Shown here piece by piece: positions 10,319 to 18,087 of a stretch of DNA of 57,413 nucleotides. Origin of the DNA: Dyella japonica DSM 16301 (lineage in GTDB: Bacteria; Pseudomonadota; Gammaproteobacteria; Xanthomonadales; Rhodanobacteraceae); contig NZ_JPLA01000052.1 of assembly GCF_001010355.1 (NCBI RefSeq), positions 1 through 57,413 on the forward strand, in the 5' to 3' direction. The notes under the pieces are model-generated. The model was not told the DNA's origin and did not search any database. It saw only the letters and a program-made list of their open reading frames with translations. How positions within the stretch are numbered: the first letter of the stretch is position 1; each line of letters opens with the position of its first letter. A program made the position numbers and the translations under genes.

Positions 10319-10930
10319 ATGCGTCGATGCCGTGTTTTCATGTCGCTGTTCGTGGTCCTTGGACTGAGCGGCATCGCCACTACCACGCTGGCCCAGCAGG
10401 CCCCGCCGCCGCCCGGCGCGCAGGATGGCTTTGGGCATGGTCCGCCGCCGGGTGGCGGCGCGCTTCCGCCCGACCTGCCGCGGGGCGACATGCCGCCTGG
10501 GCCACCGCACGGGCCGCCCGGCCCGCCGCCGCCGCCCCGTCCGTGGCAGAGCCTGTCCCCGGACGAGCGCACCATCCTGGCCCCGCTGGCCGACAAGTGG
10601 AATTCGTTTCCGCCGGAGCGCCAGGCGCACATGCTTCAGCGCGCCCAGCAATGGAAATCGCTGCCGCCCGACCAGCGCGAGGCAATCCGCCAGCGCATCG
10701 ACCAGTGGCAGAAGATGTCGCCGGAGCAGCGCGAACAGGCTCGCGAGAACAGCAAGCGCTTCCAGCAGCTGCCGCCGCAGGAGCGTGAGCAATTGCACGC
10801 CGCCTTCCAGCGTTTCCAGCAGCTGTCGCCCGATCAGCGCGAGGAACTGCTGCGCCAGTGGCATAGCGAAATGCGCGACCGCCCGATGGGCCCGCCGCCC
10901 AAGGGACCGCCAGGCGGCCCCAGGCACTGA
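10319..10930 (+). CDS. DUF3106 domain envelope protein
   Basis: A 203-residue exported protein. The signal peptide ends near T-T-L-A-Q-Q, followed by a proline/glycine-rich stretch (about residues 27-75). Then come repeated S-P-[DE]-[EQ]-R and L-P-P-[DQ]-[EQ]-R-E units of about 15 residues, typical of DUF3106. It starts three bases after the membrane protein gene and is the last gene of the cassette, with an intrinsic terminator just downstream. It is a likely periplasmic effector of the sigma system, function unknown. Confidence 0.85.
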   Translation: MRRCRVFMSLFVVLGLSGIATTTLAQQAPPPPGAQDGFGHGPPPGGGALPPDLPRGDMPPGPPHGPPGPPPPPRPWQSLSPDERTILAPLADKWNSFPPERQAHMLQRAQQWKSLPPDQREAIRQRIDQWQKMSPEQREQARENSKRFQQLPPQEREQLHAAFQRFQQLSPDQREELLRQWHSEMRDRPMGPPPKGPPGGPRH

Positions 10931-10936
10931 ATCGAG

Positions 10937-10960
10937 AGCCCCGCGATGCGGGGCTTTTTT
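10937..10960 (+). terminator. Intrinsic terminator after the sigma/DUF3106 cassette
   Basis: An 8-bp stem, AGCCCCGC / GCGGGGCT, with a GAT loop and a run of T. It ends the plus-strand cassette just before the converging pntAa stop. Confidence 0.9.
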
Positions 10961-10968
10961 ATGTTGCG

Positions 10969-12069
10969 TCAGCCCTGGAAGTGAGGCTCGCCGTTGCGTG
11001 TGACGCAACTCTTGGCGATCAGCTCGTCGTTGAAGTCGGGCGAGAGCGCGCCACCCTGCAGCATCAGTTCGAGGAAGTTGTAGATGTTGCGCGCGATCAT
11101 TTCCGAGGCATGCAGCGGTGCGCCGGCCGGCAGGTTGAGCGGCCCCAGGATCAGCACGCCGTTGTGCTCCACCCGCTCGCCCGGCTGGGTTAGCTCGCAA
11201 TTGCCGCCGCCCTCCGCCGCCAGATCCACGATCAGCGCGCCGGGTTTCATGCCATCGACCATCGCGCGGATGACGATCTTCGGCGACGGACGGCCAGGCA
11301 CGGCGGCAGTGGTCACGATCACATCGACACTCTTCAGATGCTCGGCCAGCGCCTGCTGCTGCGCCGCGCGTTCCTCGGCAGTGAGCTCGCGCGCATAACC
11401 GCCGCTGCCGGCGGCGCTCACGCCCAGCTCGATGAATTTCGCACCGAGCGATTCCACCTGTTCACGCGTTTCAGGCCGCACGTCATAGCCTTCCGTCTGC
11501 GCACCGAGTCGACGCGCCGTGGCGATGGCCTGCAGGCCGGCCACGCCGGCGCCGATCACCAGCACGCGCGACGGGCGGATGGTGCCGGCGGCGGTGGTGA
11601 GCATGGGAAAGAATTTGGGCGAGGCTTCGGCCGCGATCAGCATGGCGCGATAACCGGCCACCGCCGCCTGCGAACTGAGCACGTCCATCGCCTGCGCGCG
11701 CGTCGTGCGCGGCAGCAATTCCAGCGCAAAAGCCGTCAGGCGCTGCTTGCCCATGGCCACGATGCGCGCCGCCGCGCCGTAGGGGCGCAGCTGGCCAACC
11801 ACCACGGCGCCTTCGCGCAAGCGGCCCCACACGTTGTCGTCGGGAGGAAGCACGCAGGTGAACACATCGGCCTGCGCCAGCACGCTGTCGGCATCGGCAA
11901 ATTCGACGTCGGCGTAGCTGCTATCGGGGAAACCGGCGGCTGCGCCAGCGCCGCGTTCGAGCAGCACGCGCACGTCCTTGCCGCGCAGTTTCCTGGCCAC
12001 TTCCGGTGTGATCGCGACGCGGCGTTCGCCGGCGGCGGTTTCGCGCAATGCAGCCACGGTGATCGGCAT
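10969..12069 (-). CDS. pntAa: NAD(P) transhydrogenase subunit alpha, part 1
   Basis: A 366-residue soluble NAD(H)-binding subunit (domain I), similar to alanine dehydrogenase. It has the N-terminal E-R-R-V-A-I-T-P-E motif, the Rossmann loop V-I-G-A-G-V-A-G-L-Q-A and the closing motif A-A-E-G-G-G-N-C. The start at 12069 matches the family start M-P-I-T-V. It would assemble with PntAb and PntB, but here it is separated from them by an oppositely transcribed sigma cassette ending in a terminator. It therefore cannot be in one simple operon with pntAb-pntB. Confidence 0.95.
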   Translation of the reverse strand: MPITVAALRETAAGERRVAITPEVARKLRGKDVRVLLERGAGAAAGFPDSSYADVEFADADSVLAQADVFTCVLPPDDNVWGRLREGAVVVGQLRPYGAAARIVAMGKQRLTAFALELLPRTTRAQAMDVLSSQAAVAGYRAMLIAAEASPKFFPMLTTAAGTIRPSRVLVIGAGVAGLQAIATARRLGAQTEGYDVRPETREQVESLGAKFIELGVSAAGSGGYARELTAEERAAQQQALAEHLKSVDVIVTTAAVPGRPSPKIVIRAMVDGMKPGALIVDLAAEGGGNCELTQPGERVEHNGVLILGPLNLPAGAPLHASEMIARNIYNFLELMLQGGALSPDFNDELIAKSCVTRNGEPHFQG

Positions 12070-12141
12070 CGTGCATCCTCTGCGGGAGTGGTGGACCTGC
12101 AGGCATCCTATCTGAAGGCCCGTCGGAGCGACCACCGCCCT

Positions 12142-12161
12142 CTTGCAGTCGTTCCTGCAAG
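12142..12161. other. Perfect hairpin in the pntAa-cdd intergenic region
   Basis: CTTGCAG-TCGTTC-CTGCAAG, a 7-bp perfect dyad in the 158-bp divergent gap. It could be an operator or a leader hairpin for cdd. No T-run follows. Confidence 0.35.
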
Positions 12162-12227
12162 GGAGTTAACTGGCCCGCCACCGGTACGCAAACCGCGTAG
12201 GTAGGCAGTTCCGGAGGGGATCCCGCC

Positions 12228-12647
12228 ATGGAGATCCCGATGACTGATGTCGTTGTTCCCGATGTCCTGCTCAAGCTGGCGCGCCAGGCGCGCGAAAACG
12301 CGTACGCGCCCTATTCCCGCTTTCTCGTTGGTGCTGCGCTGGTGACCCGCGACGGCCGTTATTTCAGCGGCTGCAATGTGGAAAATGCCTCGTACGGCCT
12401 GTGCAATTGCGCCGAGCGCACCGCGCTGTTCTCCGCCGTGGCCGCCGGCTGCCGGCCAGGCGACTTCGCCGCCATCGCGGTGATCGGCGATACGCCCGCG
12501 CCGATCAGCCCCTGCGGCGCCTGCCGCCAGGTGATGTCCGAGCTGTGCGACGACGCCACGCCGGTGTGGCTAGGCAATCTGGCCGGCGCCGTGCAGGAAA
12601 CCACGGTGCAGGCGCTGCTGCCGGGGTCGTTCCGGTTGGCCAGCTGA
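12228..12647 (+). CDS. cdd: Cytidine deaminase
   Basis: A 139-residue homotetramer-class cytidine deaminase for pyrimidine salvage (cytidine and deoxycytidine to uridine forms). The zinc site is plain: C-N-V-E-N-A-S-Y-G-L, C-A-E-R-T-A and P-C-G-A-C-R-Q. GGAGGGGA ahead of the ATG at 12228 decides the start; M-T-D at 12240 is an alternative. A long perfect palindrome immediately follows the stop. Confidence 0.95.
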   Translation: MEIPMTDVVVPDVLLKLARQARENAYAPYSRFLVGAALVTRDGRYFSGCNVENASYGLCNCAERTALFSAVAAGCRPGDFAAIAVIGDTPAPISPCGACRQVMSELCDDATPVWLGNLAGAVQETTVQALLPGSFRLAS

Positions 12648-12656
12648 TAAAGGCAG

Positions 12657-12719
12657 GAGTGGAGAGGAGTGAGGAGTGAGAGAAGGCAGCCTTCTCTCAC
12701 TCCTCACTCCTCTCCACTC
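12657..12719. repeat. 30-bp perfect palindrome downstream of cdd
   Basis: The arms at 12657-12686 and 12690-12719 are exact reverse complements with a CAG loop. They are built of GAGTGAGGA/GGAGTGAGAG units, and related CACTCCT units continue to about 12742. The hairpin lies between cdd and the nitroreductase gene. It has no T-run but should be very stable in RNA. Confidence 0.9.
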
Positions 12720-12784
12720 ACTCCTGTTCTCTCACTCCTGCCCTCCTGCGTTAGCATCATGGTTTGGCCTCCCCGGACCTCCCC

Positions 12785-13354
12785 ATGTCCCACCCACTTT
12801 CCCTGCTCCTCGAGCGCCATTCGGCTCCCTCCCGCCAGCTGGGTGAACCCGGACCGGATACGGCCACGCTGCACGCGCTGCTCGAAGCGGCCATCCGCGT
12901 GCCTGACCACGGCAAGCTGGAACCGTTTCGCATCATCCTGCTGCAGGGCGATGCCAAGCGCGCCTTCGGTGAACGGCTGGCCGCGCTGTCGCTACGCGTC
13001 AATCCCGACATGACCGATTCCAAGCGCGAGAAGGACCGCACGCGCTACGACTTTGCGCCGCTGGTGGCGGTGGTGGTCGCGCGGCTGGACCCAGAGAGCA
13101 AGGTGCCGGTGATCGAGCAGCAGCTGTCCGCCGGCTGCGTGGCCTACAACCTGCTGTTGGGTGCGCAGGCGCTGGGTTTTGGCGCGCAGTGGCTCACCGG
13201 CTGGGCGGCCTATCACCGCGATGCGGCGGCCGTGCTTGGCCTGAAGGATAACGAAAGCGTGATCGGCTTCGTGCATATCGGCACGCCGCAGATCGACGTG
13301 CCCGATCGCGAGCGGCCGGTACTCGCCGAGGTGGTCAGCACATGGACGCCATGA
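12785..13354 (+). CDS. Nitroreductase family protein (YdjA-like)
   Basis: A 189-residue FMN-dependent nitroreductase of the short YdjA group. An early arginine stretch, then A-I-R-V-P-D-H-G-K-L-E-P-F for FMN binding, the central A-Y-N-L-L-L-G-A-Q-A-L-G-F-G and a final I-G-F-V-H-I-G-T are characteristic. It probably uses NAD(P)H, substrate unknown. The last 13 bases overlap the following exonuclease gene, suggesting coupling. The ribosome binding site is weak, and the preceding palindrome may affect expression. Confidence 0.88.
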   Translation: MSHPLSLLLERHSAPSRQLGEPGPDTATLHALLEAAIRVPDHGKLEPFRIILLQGDAKRAFGERLAALSLRVNPDMTDSKREKDRTRYDFAPLVAVVVARLDPESKVPVIEQQLSAGCVAYNLLLGAQALGFGAQWLTGWAAYHRDAAAVLGLKDNESVIGFVHIGTPQIDVPDRERPVLAEVVSTWTP

Positions 13355-14241
13355 GCCGTCCAGCCGTCCATCTGGTGGATGGCAGTCTGTATGTGTTTCG
13401 CGCCTGGCATTCCATGCCGGACGAGTTCCACGATACCGATGGGCACCCGGTCAATGCCGTGCACGGTTACACCCGCTTCCTGTGCGAGCTGCTGGAAAAG
13501 GTCAAACCCGAGCACCTGGCGGTCGCGTTCGATGCCTCGTTGACCACCTCGTTCCGCAATGCGATTTATCCGGCCTACAAGGCCAATCGCGAGCTGCCGC
13601 CGCCGGATCTGGAGCGGCAGTTCGTGCTGTGCCGCGAAGTGACCCAGGCACTGGGCGTGCCGGTGCTGATCGACCACACCTTCGAGGCGGACGATCTGAT
13701 CGGCAGCGCCTTGTGGACCATGCGCGCCCACGGCAAGCGCAGTGTGATCGTGTCCGCCGACAAGGATTTCGGCCAGCTGCTGGGCGAGTTCGACGAACAG
13801 TGGGATTACGCGCGCAATCTGCGCTGGGGCCCGCCCGGCGTGCACGAGCGCATGGGTGTGCATCCGCACCAGGTCGCCGACTATCTGGCGCTGTGTGGCG
13901 ATGCGGTCGACAACATTCCCGGCGTGCCCGGAGTGGGCGCCAAGACGGCGGCAGCCTTGCTCGCCCATTTCGGCAGCCTCGATGCCCTGCTCGATCGCGT
14001 GGACGAAGTGCCGTTCCTGCGCATACGCGGCGCCGCCAGTTGCGCGGCGAAACTGCGTGAGCATGCGGAGGCTGCCCGGCTGTATCGCCGTCTCACGCGG
14101 ATTGCGCTGGATGCGCCGGTGCCGACCGAAGCGGATGCCCTGCGGCGGTTGCGCGGTGAAGTGGACGCGATGGATGCGTTGTGCGAAAGGCTGCGCTTTG
14201 GGCCGTTGACGCGGACGCGGTTGAAGGCGTTGTTGAGCTAA
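13342..14241 (+). CDS. 5'-3' exonuclease / flap endonuclease
   Basis: A 299-residue protein resembling the 5'-nuclease domain of DNA polymerase I or ExoIX. Metal-binding acidic residues lie in H-L-V-D-G-S, A-F-D-A-S, E-A-D-D-L-I-G, S-A-D-K-D-F and G-D-A-V-D-N-I-P-G-V-P-G-V-G-A-K-T-A. The last is the helix-hairpin-helix that grips DNA. It is free-standing with no polymerase domain and likely works in DNA repair or flap removal. It overlaps the nitroreductase gene by 13 bases. Confidence 0.9.
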   Translation: MDAMSRPAVHLVDGSLYVFRAWHSMPDEFHDTDGHPVNAVHGYTRFLCELLEKVKPEHLAVAFDASLTTSFRNAIYPAYKANRELPPPDLERQFVLCREVTQALGVPVLIDHTFEADDLIGSALWTMRAHGKRSVIVSADKDFGQLLGEFDEQWDYARNLRWGPPGVHERMGVHPHQVADYLALCGDAVDNIPGVPGVGAKTAAALLAHFGSLDALLDRVDEVPFLRIRGAASCAAKLREHAEAARLYRRLTRIALDAPVPTEADALRRLRGEVDAMDALCERLRFGPLTRTRLKALLS

Positions 14242-14260
14242 GGGACGACCTCATCGTTTT

Positions 14261-14346
14261 TGTAGGAGCGCACTTGTGCGCGACCAACCTACGAAGGGCG
14301 GCCCTTCGGTCCGCGGTCGCGCACATCAGCGGGCGGTGCACTCGTA
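14261..14346. repeat. Degenerate REPIN-like repeat, copy 2
   Basis: The left arm, TGTAGGAGCGCACTTGTGCG (14261-14280), continues with CGAC. The right arm begins GTCGCGCACA at 14316 but then diverges. It lies directly before a perfect copy, giving two repeats side by side between the exonuclease and EamA genes. Confidence 0.7.
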
Positions 14347-14368
14347 GTCTGCGATCCCCCTAGATTTT

Positions 14369-14456
14369 TGTGGGAGCGCACCCTGTGCGCGACTGGCCTT
14401 TCGCGACAATCGACTACTGTTCGCGAGGTTTGTCGCGCACAGGGTGCGCTCCCACA
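14369..14456. repeat. REPIN-like GTGGGAGCG doublet, copy 3
   Basis: Perfect 25-bp inverted arms (14369-14393 and 14432-14456) with a 38-bp loop. The right arm is followed by a run of seven A. Same arm sequence as the copies at 1769, 27828 and 57144. Confidence 0.9.
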
Positions 14457-14529
14457 AAAAAAGTGCGCACGCTCGGCAGGGCGCAATCTCGTACAAGACA
14501 TCACCTCTGAGACACATCACACTGCGTCC

Positions 14530-15492
14530 ATGTTGAAAGGCACCCTCTATGCACTCGCCGCCGGCCTGATGTGGGGTCTGGTGTTCGTCAGTCCGTTGCT
14601 GCTGCCGGAGTATCCGGCGGCGCTGCAATCGGTAGGCCGTTACCTCGCCTTTGGGCTGATCGCCTTGCCGTTGGCGTGGATGGATCGAAGCGCACTGCGT
14701 GTGCTCAGCCGCGCCGACTGGGTGGAAGCGCTCAAGCTCGCCGCGATCGGCAACCTGCTTTATTACCTGTGCCTGGCCAGCGCGATCCAGCTGGCCGGCG
14801 CTCCGCTGCCCAGCATGATCATCGGCACCTTGCCGGTGGTCATCGCGGTCACTGCCAATCTGCGCTACGGCCATCGCGATGGCCACCTGCCATGGCTCGC
14901 GCTGGCGCCCTCGCTGGGGCTGATCGCCATGGGCATCGCCTGCGTGAACCGGGCAGAGATCGCCATGCTTGGCCATCCTTCCGGTGCTGACCTGTGGCGC
15001 TATGTGCGCGGCGGTTTGCTCGCGGTGGGCGCGGTGGTTTGCTGGACCTGGTATCCGCTGCGCAACGCGGCCTGGTTGCGTCGGCATCCGGATCGCAGTG
15101 CGCGCGCGTGGGCCACGGCGTTGGGTCTGGCCACTCTGCCGTTGGCCGTGTGCGGCTATGGCTTGCTGTGGTCGGTGATGAAGATCGCCGATCAGCCGTT
15201 CGCCATGCCGTTCGGTCCGCATCCCTGGCGCTTCATCGGCCTGATGGTCGCGATCGGCTTGTTCGCCTCGTGGCTGGGCGCGCTGTGCTGGAACGCCGCG
15301 AGCCAGCGTCTGCCCACGGCGATCGCGGGGCAGCTGATCGTGTTCGAGACCCTGGCCGCGCTAGCCTATGCCTTCATCTTGCGCGGTCATCCGCCCGGCG
15401 CGCTTACCCTGGCAGGCATCGCCTTGCTGATCGCCGGCGTGATGTGGGCGGTGCGCATCAAACCGCGGCCAGTGGAACTGGCGGTGGAATGA
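14530..15492 (+). CDS. EamA/DMT family transporter
   Basis: A 320-residue inner-membrane protein with about ten transmembrane helices in two EamA repeats, of the drug/metabolite transporter superfamily. The first half opens with G-T-L-Y-A-L-A-A-G-L-M-W-G-L-V-F. The second ends with Q-L-I-V-F-E-T-L-A-A-L-A-Y-A-F, as in the YedA/RhaT-like group. It is probably a metabolite exporter, substrate unknown. The ATG at 14530 is the first after the repeat pair. Confidence 0.85.
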   Translation: MLKGTLYALAAGLMWGLVFVSPLLLPEYPAALQSVGRYLAFGLIALPLAWMDRSALRVLSRADWVEALKLAAIGNLLYYLCLASAIQLAGAPLPSMIIGTLPVVIAVTANLRYGHRDGHLPWLALAPSLGLIAMGIACVNRAEIAMLGHPSGADLWRYVRGGLLAVGAVVCWTWYPLRNAAWLRRHPDRSARAWATALGLATLPLAVCGYGLLWSVMKIADQPFAMPFGPHPWRFIGLMVAIGLFASWLGALCWNAASQRLPTAIAGQLIVFETLAALAYAFILRGHPPGALTLAGIALLIAGVMWAVRIKPRPVELAVE

Positions 15493-15562
15493 CGGTGTGG
15501 TTGTGGCCGAACGGAGGGCGCGGCAACATGCATGACTCCCCTCCTGCCGCGCGGCCACGCCG

Positions 15563-16126
15563 ATGAATCAGCCAGACTCCCGCATTCCCGCCGACGCCGA
15601 CGCGCCGGTGGAAACCCTTCATGTCGGCAAGTGGCTCAGCCTGCGCAAGCGCGGGCGCTGGGAGTTTGCCGAGCGCAACAACCCGGGCGGCGCGGTGATC
15701 ATTCTGGCGGTCACGCCGGAGGACAAGCTGCTGTTCGTCGAGCAGTACCGCGTGGCCATCCAGAAGCACACCATCGAGATGCCCGCCGGCCTGGTCGGCG
15801 ACCTGCACGAGCATGGCGATGAAGACGTGCTGCTCGCGGCGGGCCGAGAGCTGGAAGAGGAAACCGGCTATCGCTGCGCGCGCCTGCAGTTCATCCACGA
15901 AGGGCCGTCCTCCTCGGGCATGAGCACCGAGATGATCGCCTTCGTGCGCGCCTGGGATCTCGAGAAGGTCGGCCACGGTGGTGGCGATGAGAGCGAGAAC
16001 ATCATCGTCCACGAAGTGCCGCGGGCGCAGGCCGGGCGGTGGCTGTTTGCGCGCGCCGCCGAAGGCTATTCGATCGACCCGAAGCTGTTCGCCGGCCTGT
16101 GGTTCATCGAGCACACCCAGCCCTAG
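15563..16126 (+). CDS. NUDIX hydrolase (ADP-ribose pyrophosphatase-like)
   Basis: A 187-residue cytosolic hydrolase. The Nudix box is at about residues 77-101, ending R-E-L-E-E-E-T-G-Y with the metal-binding glutamates. The first glycine of the box is shifted by two residues (G-D-L-H-E-H-G-D-E). V-E-Q-Y-R-V and E-M-P-A-G-L-V just before it point to the ADP-sugar/ADP-ribose pyrophosphatase group. The gene stands alone 70 bp after the EamA transporter. Confidence 0.88.
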   Translation: MNQPDSRIPADADAPVETLHVGKWLSLRKRGRWEFAERNNPGGAVIILAVTPEDKLLFVEQYRVAIQKHTIEMPAGLVGDLHEHGDEDVLLAAGRELEEETGYRCARLQFIHEGPSSSGMSTEMIAFVRAWDLEKVGHGGGDESENIIVHEVPRAQAGRWLFARAAEGYSIDPKLFAGLWFIEHTQP

Positions 16127-16231
16127 CCGCCAACCTGAACGCAAACCTCAGCGGGGGCTAAAGATTTCGGCGGGAACGCCGATGTGAGTCATGTCGACCC
16201 ATCCCAACCTGACCACATCATGGACCCCCTT

Positions 16232-16597
16232 ATGAAGAAGACCCTGATTGCCGCCGTCCTGTTCCTGGCCGCTCCGCTGGCCGCCCATGCCGCCTGCGCC
16301 CCGACCGATTTCGCCGTGCAGGACTTCAAGATGAAGCTGGTCGGCGCCGGTGCCGCCGCCCGCCTGAGCCTCAGCGGCTCGCTGGTGAACCACTGCGCCG
16401 AAGCGGCCGCCGCGCAGATCAGCATCGACGCCAAGGACACCTCGGGCAAGGTCATCCAGAGCAAGAAGGGCTGGCCGGCCGGCACCACCAACATCGGTCC
16501 GGGCCAGTCGGTGGAGTTCGATCTGGGCCGTCTGTTCCGCTTCGACCCCGAGATGCAGCAGTACACCGTCGGCGTGGCCGACGTGCGCACCTGGTAA
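16232..16597 (+). CDS. Small exported protein, unknown function
   Basis: A 121-residue protein with a clear signal peptide (M-K-K-T-L-I-A-A-V-L through A-A-H-A-A-C). The mature part has two cysteines and predicted beta-strands, including W-P-A-G-T-T-N-I-G-P-G-Q. It may be a small periplasmic beta-sandwich protein. I do not recognise the family. In-frame ATGs exist at 16220 and further upstream, but the lysine start at 16232 gives the best signal peptide. Confidence 0.7.
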   Translation: MKKTLIAAVLFLAAPLAAHAACAPTDFAVQDFKMKLVGAGAAARLSLSGSLVNHCAEAAAAQISIDAKDTSGKVIQSKKGWPAGTTNIGPGQSVEFDLGRLFRFDPEMQQYTVGVADVRTW

Positions 16598-16641
16598 ACC
16601 TCGTTTGGTGTAAGCCCCTACGCTTTATCTTGCTTTTCTTC

Positions 16642-16668
16642 GAGGCTCCTCCCGGGGCCTCTTTTTTT
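16642..16668 (+). terminator. Intrinsic terminator after the small exported protein
   Basis: The stem GAGGCTCC / GGGGCCTC contains one G-T pair and has a four-base loop, followed by seven T. It isolates the downstream sigma-28-like promoter from read-through. Confidence 0.85.
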
Positions 16669-16697
16669 GCGCCGATGTCGAGCAAGTGTGACGCAGT

Positions 16698-16724
16698 TCA
16701 AGTTTTTGAGGATTTGTCCGATAT
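16698..16724 (+). promoter_or_regulatory. Sigma-28 (FliA)-like promoter of the GGDEF gene
   Basis: TCAAGTTT-N11-TCCGATAT, against the flagellar sigma-28 consensus TAAAGTTT-N11-GCCGATAA. The spacing is exact. The -35 octamer is identical to those before cheW (27783-27790) and fliK (34577-34584). It lies 81 bp before the GGDEF start and just after a terminator. Confidence 0.75.
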
Positions 16725-16804
16725 GCTGAGGAGACCCAGACACCGCCTCATCGGAGGCCCAGGGCGCCTTCTCGGCCGGGAGGGACCTGGCACCAGGGAG
16801 AGCC

Positions 16805-18001
16805 ATGCATCTCGACATCCCTACCCTGACCCTCGCCTGCCTGCTGATGGGCATCGGCGCATCGGTTGGTTTCACGTCGTTGATGGCGGTCTTGAACACA
16901 CAGAAGGTGCTGCGTATCTGGGTGGCCAGCATCTGGATCAACACCCTGGGCGTCACCCTGATCGGGTTGCGCAACCACATCCCCGATGTCATCTCGATCG
17001 TCATCGGCAACGGTCTGCTGGTCACCGGCAACGTCCTCGCGCTCAAGGGTATTGCCCAGCACCTGGGCTTGCCGATGCGCTGGCGCTGGCCGGGCAGTTT
17101 TGCCGTGGTCTATACCGGCGCCATCGCCTGGTTCGCCTTTGCCACGCCCAACCTGGGCGCACGCTTGCTGGCCGGCAGCCTGCAGGCGATGGCGTTCAAT
17201 TTCGCCTATGCGTATCTGTTGCTTCGTTACAGCGAGCCGGACATCCGCAAGAGCTGCCGCATCGCCGGCGCCGTGCTGGTGACCAATGGCCTGTTCTATC
17301 TCGCCCGCGTCTTCGCTCCGCTGGATCCAGGTTCCAGCCAGAATCTGATGACGGCTGGCATGCCGGTGGCGGCGACCTATGTGGTCGGCATCCTGACCAC
17401 GCTGGCCTCGTACTTCGCCTTGCTGCAGCTGATCACCGAACGACTGATGGTGGACCTGCGCCGCGCGGCGCGTACGGACGGCCTCACCGGCCTGCTCAAT
17501 CGCAGCGCGATCGTGGCCGAAGGCCGCGCGTCGCTGGAACGCTGCCTGGAACGCGGACAGCCGTTCGCCTTGCTGATTTTCGATCTGGATCACTTCAAGC
17601 AGATCAACGACCGCTGGGGCCATGACGCCGGCGACGCGGTGCTGCGCCACGTGGCGCAGATGCTGCGCAAGGCCGTGCAGTGGCCGAATTATCTGGCCAG
17701 TCGTTACGGCGGCGAAGAGTTCGTGGTGGCGCTGCCCGGCGCCACCCTGGTGCAGGGACTGGAAACCGCCGAACGCCTGCGGCTCGCACTCGCCCATTCG
17801 CATGCACGCATGGGCGAGCAGACCATCCCCGTCACCGCCAGCATCGGCGTCGCGGTGGCACGGCAGGGCACGCGTTTCGAGCACCTGGTGCGCCAGGCCG
17901 ACCAGGCGATGTATCGCACCAAGTTCGACGGCCGCAACGGCGTGAGTTATGCGGGCGATCACGATACACGCCTTGCCGAAGCAGGCGATTCGCGCTGCTG
18001 A
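16805..18001 (+). CDS. Membrane-bound GGDEF protein (probable diguanylate cyclase)
   Basis: A 398-residue protein. An N-terminal membrane module of about six or seven helices (residues 1-215) precedes a GGDEF domain (about 225-385). The active-site loop Y-G-G-E-E-F is intact, with the metal-binding D-L-D-H-F-K-Q-I-N-D-R-W-G-H upstream, so it should make cyclic-di-GMP. The RxxD inhibitory site expected five residues before GGEEF is absent (W-P-N-Y instead), so feedback inhibition is unlikely. GGGAG precedes the ATG. The sigma-28-like promoter places it in the motility regulon. Confidence 0.92.
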   Translation: MHLDIPTLTLACLLMGIGASVGFTSLMAVLNTQKVLRIWVASIWINTLGVTLIGLRNHIPDVISIVIGNGLLVTGNVLALKGIAQHLGLPMRWRWPGSFAVVYTGAIAWFAFATPNLGARLLAGSLQAMAFNFAYAYLLLRYSEPDIRKSCRIAGAVLVTNGLFYLARVFAPLDPGSSQNLMTAGMPVAATYVVGILTTLASYFALLQLITERLMVDLRRAARTDGLTGLLNRSAIVAEGRASLERCLERGQPFALLIFDLDHFKQINDRWGHDAGDAVLRHVAQMLRKAVQWPNYLASRYGGEEFVVALPGATLVQGLETAERLRLALAHSHARMGEQTIPVTASIGVAVARQGTRFEHLVRQADQAMYRTKFDGRNGVSYAGDHDTRLAEAGDSRC

Positions 18002-18030
18002 CGGCCCCTGCGCCGTCCACGAAAACGGAT

Positions 18031-18063
18031 CGGCCGGCTTCCTGCTGAAAGCGAAGCCGGCCG
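18031..18063. terminator. Hairpin between converging GGDEF and cupin genes
   Basis: A perfect 11-bp inverted repeat, CGGCCGGCTTC / GAAGCCGGCCG, with an 11-base loop in the convergent gap. The T-run is poor, so termination strength is uncertain. Confidence 0.55.
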
Positions 18064-18087
18064 CCCTCACCGTATCGCCGGGCGAAC

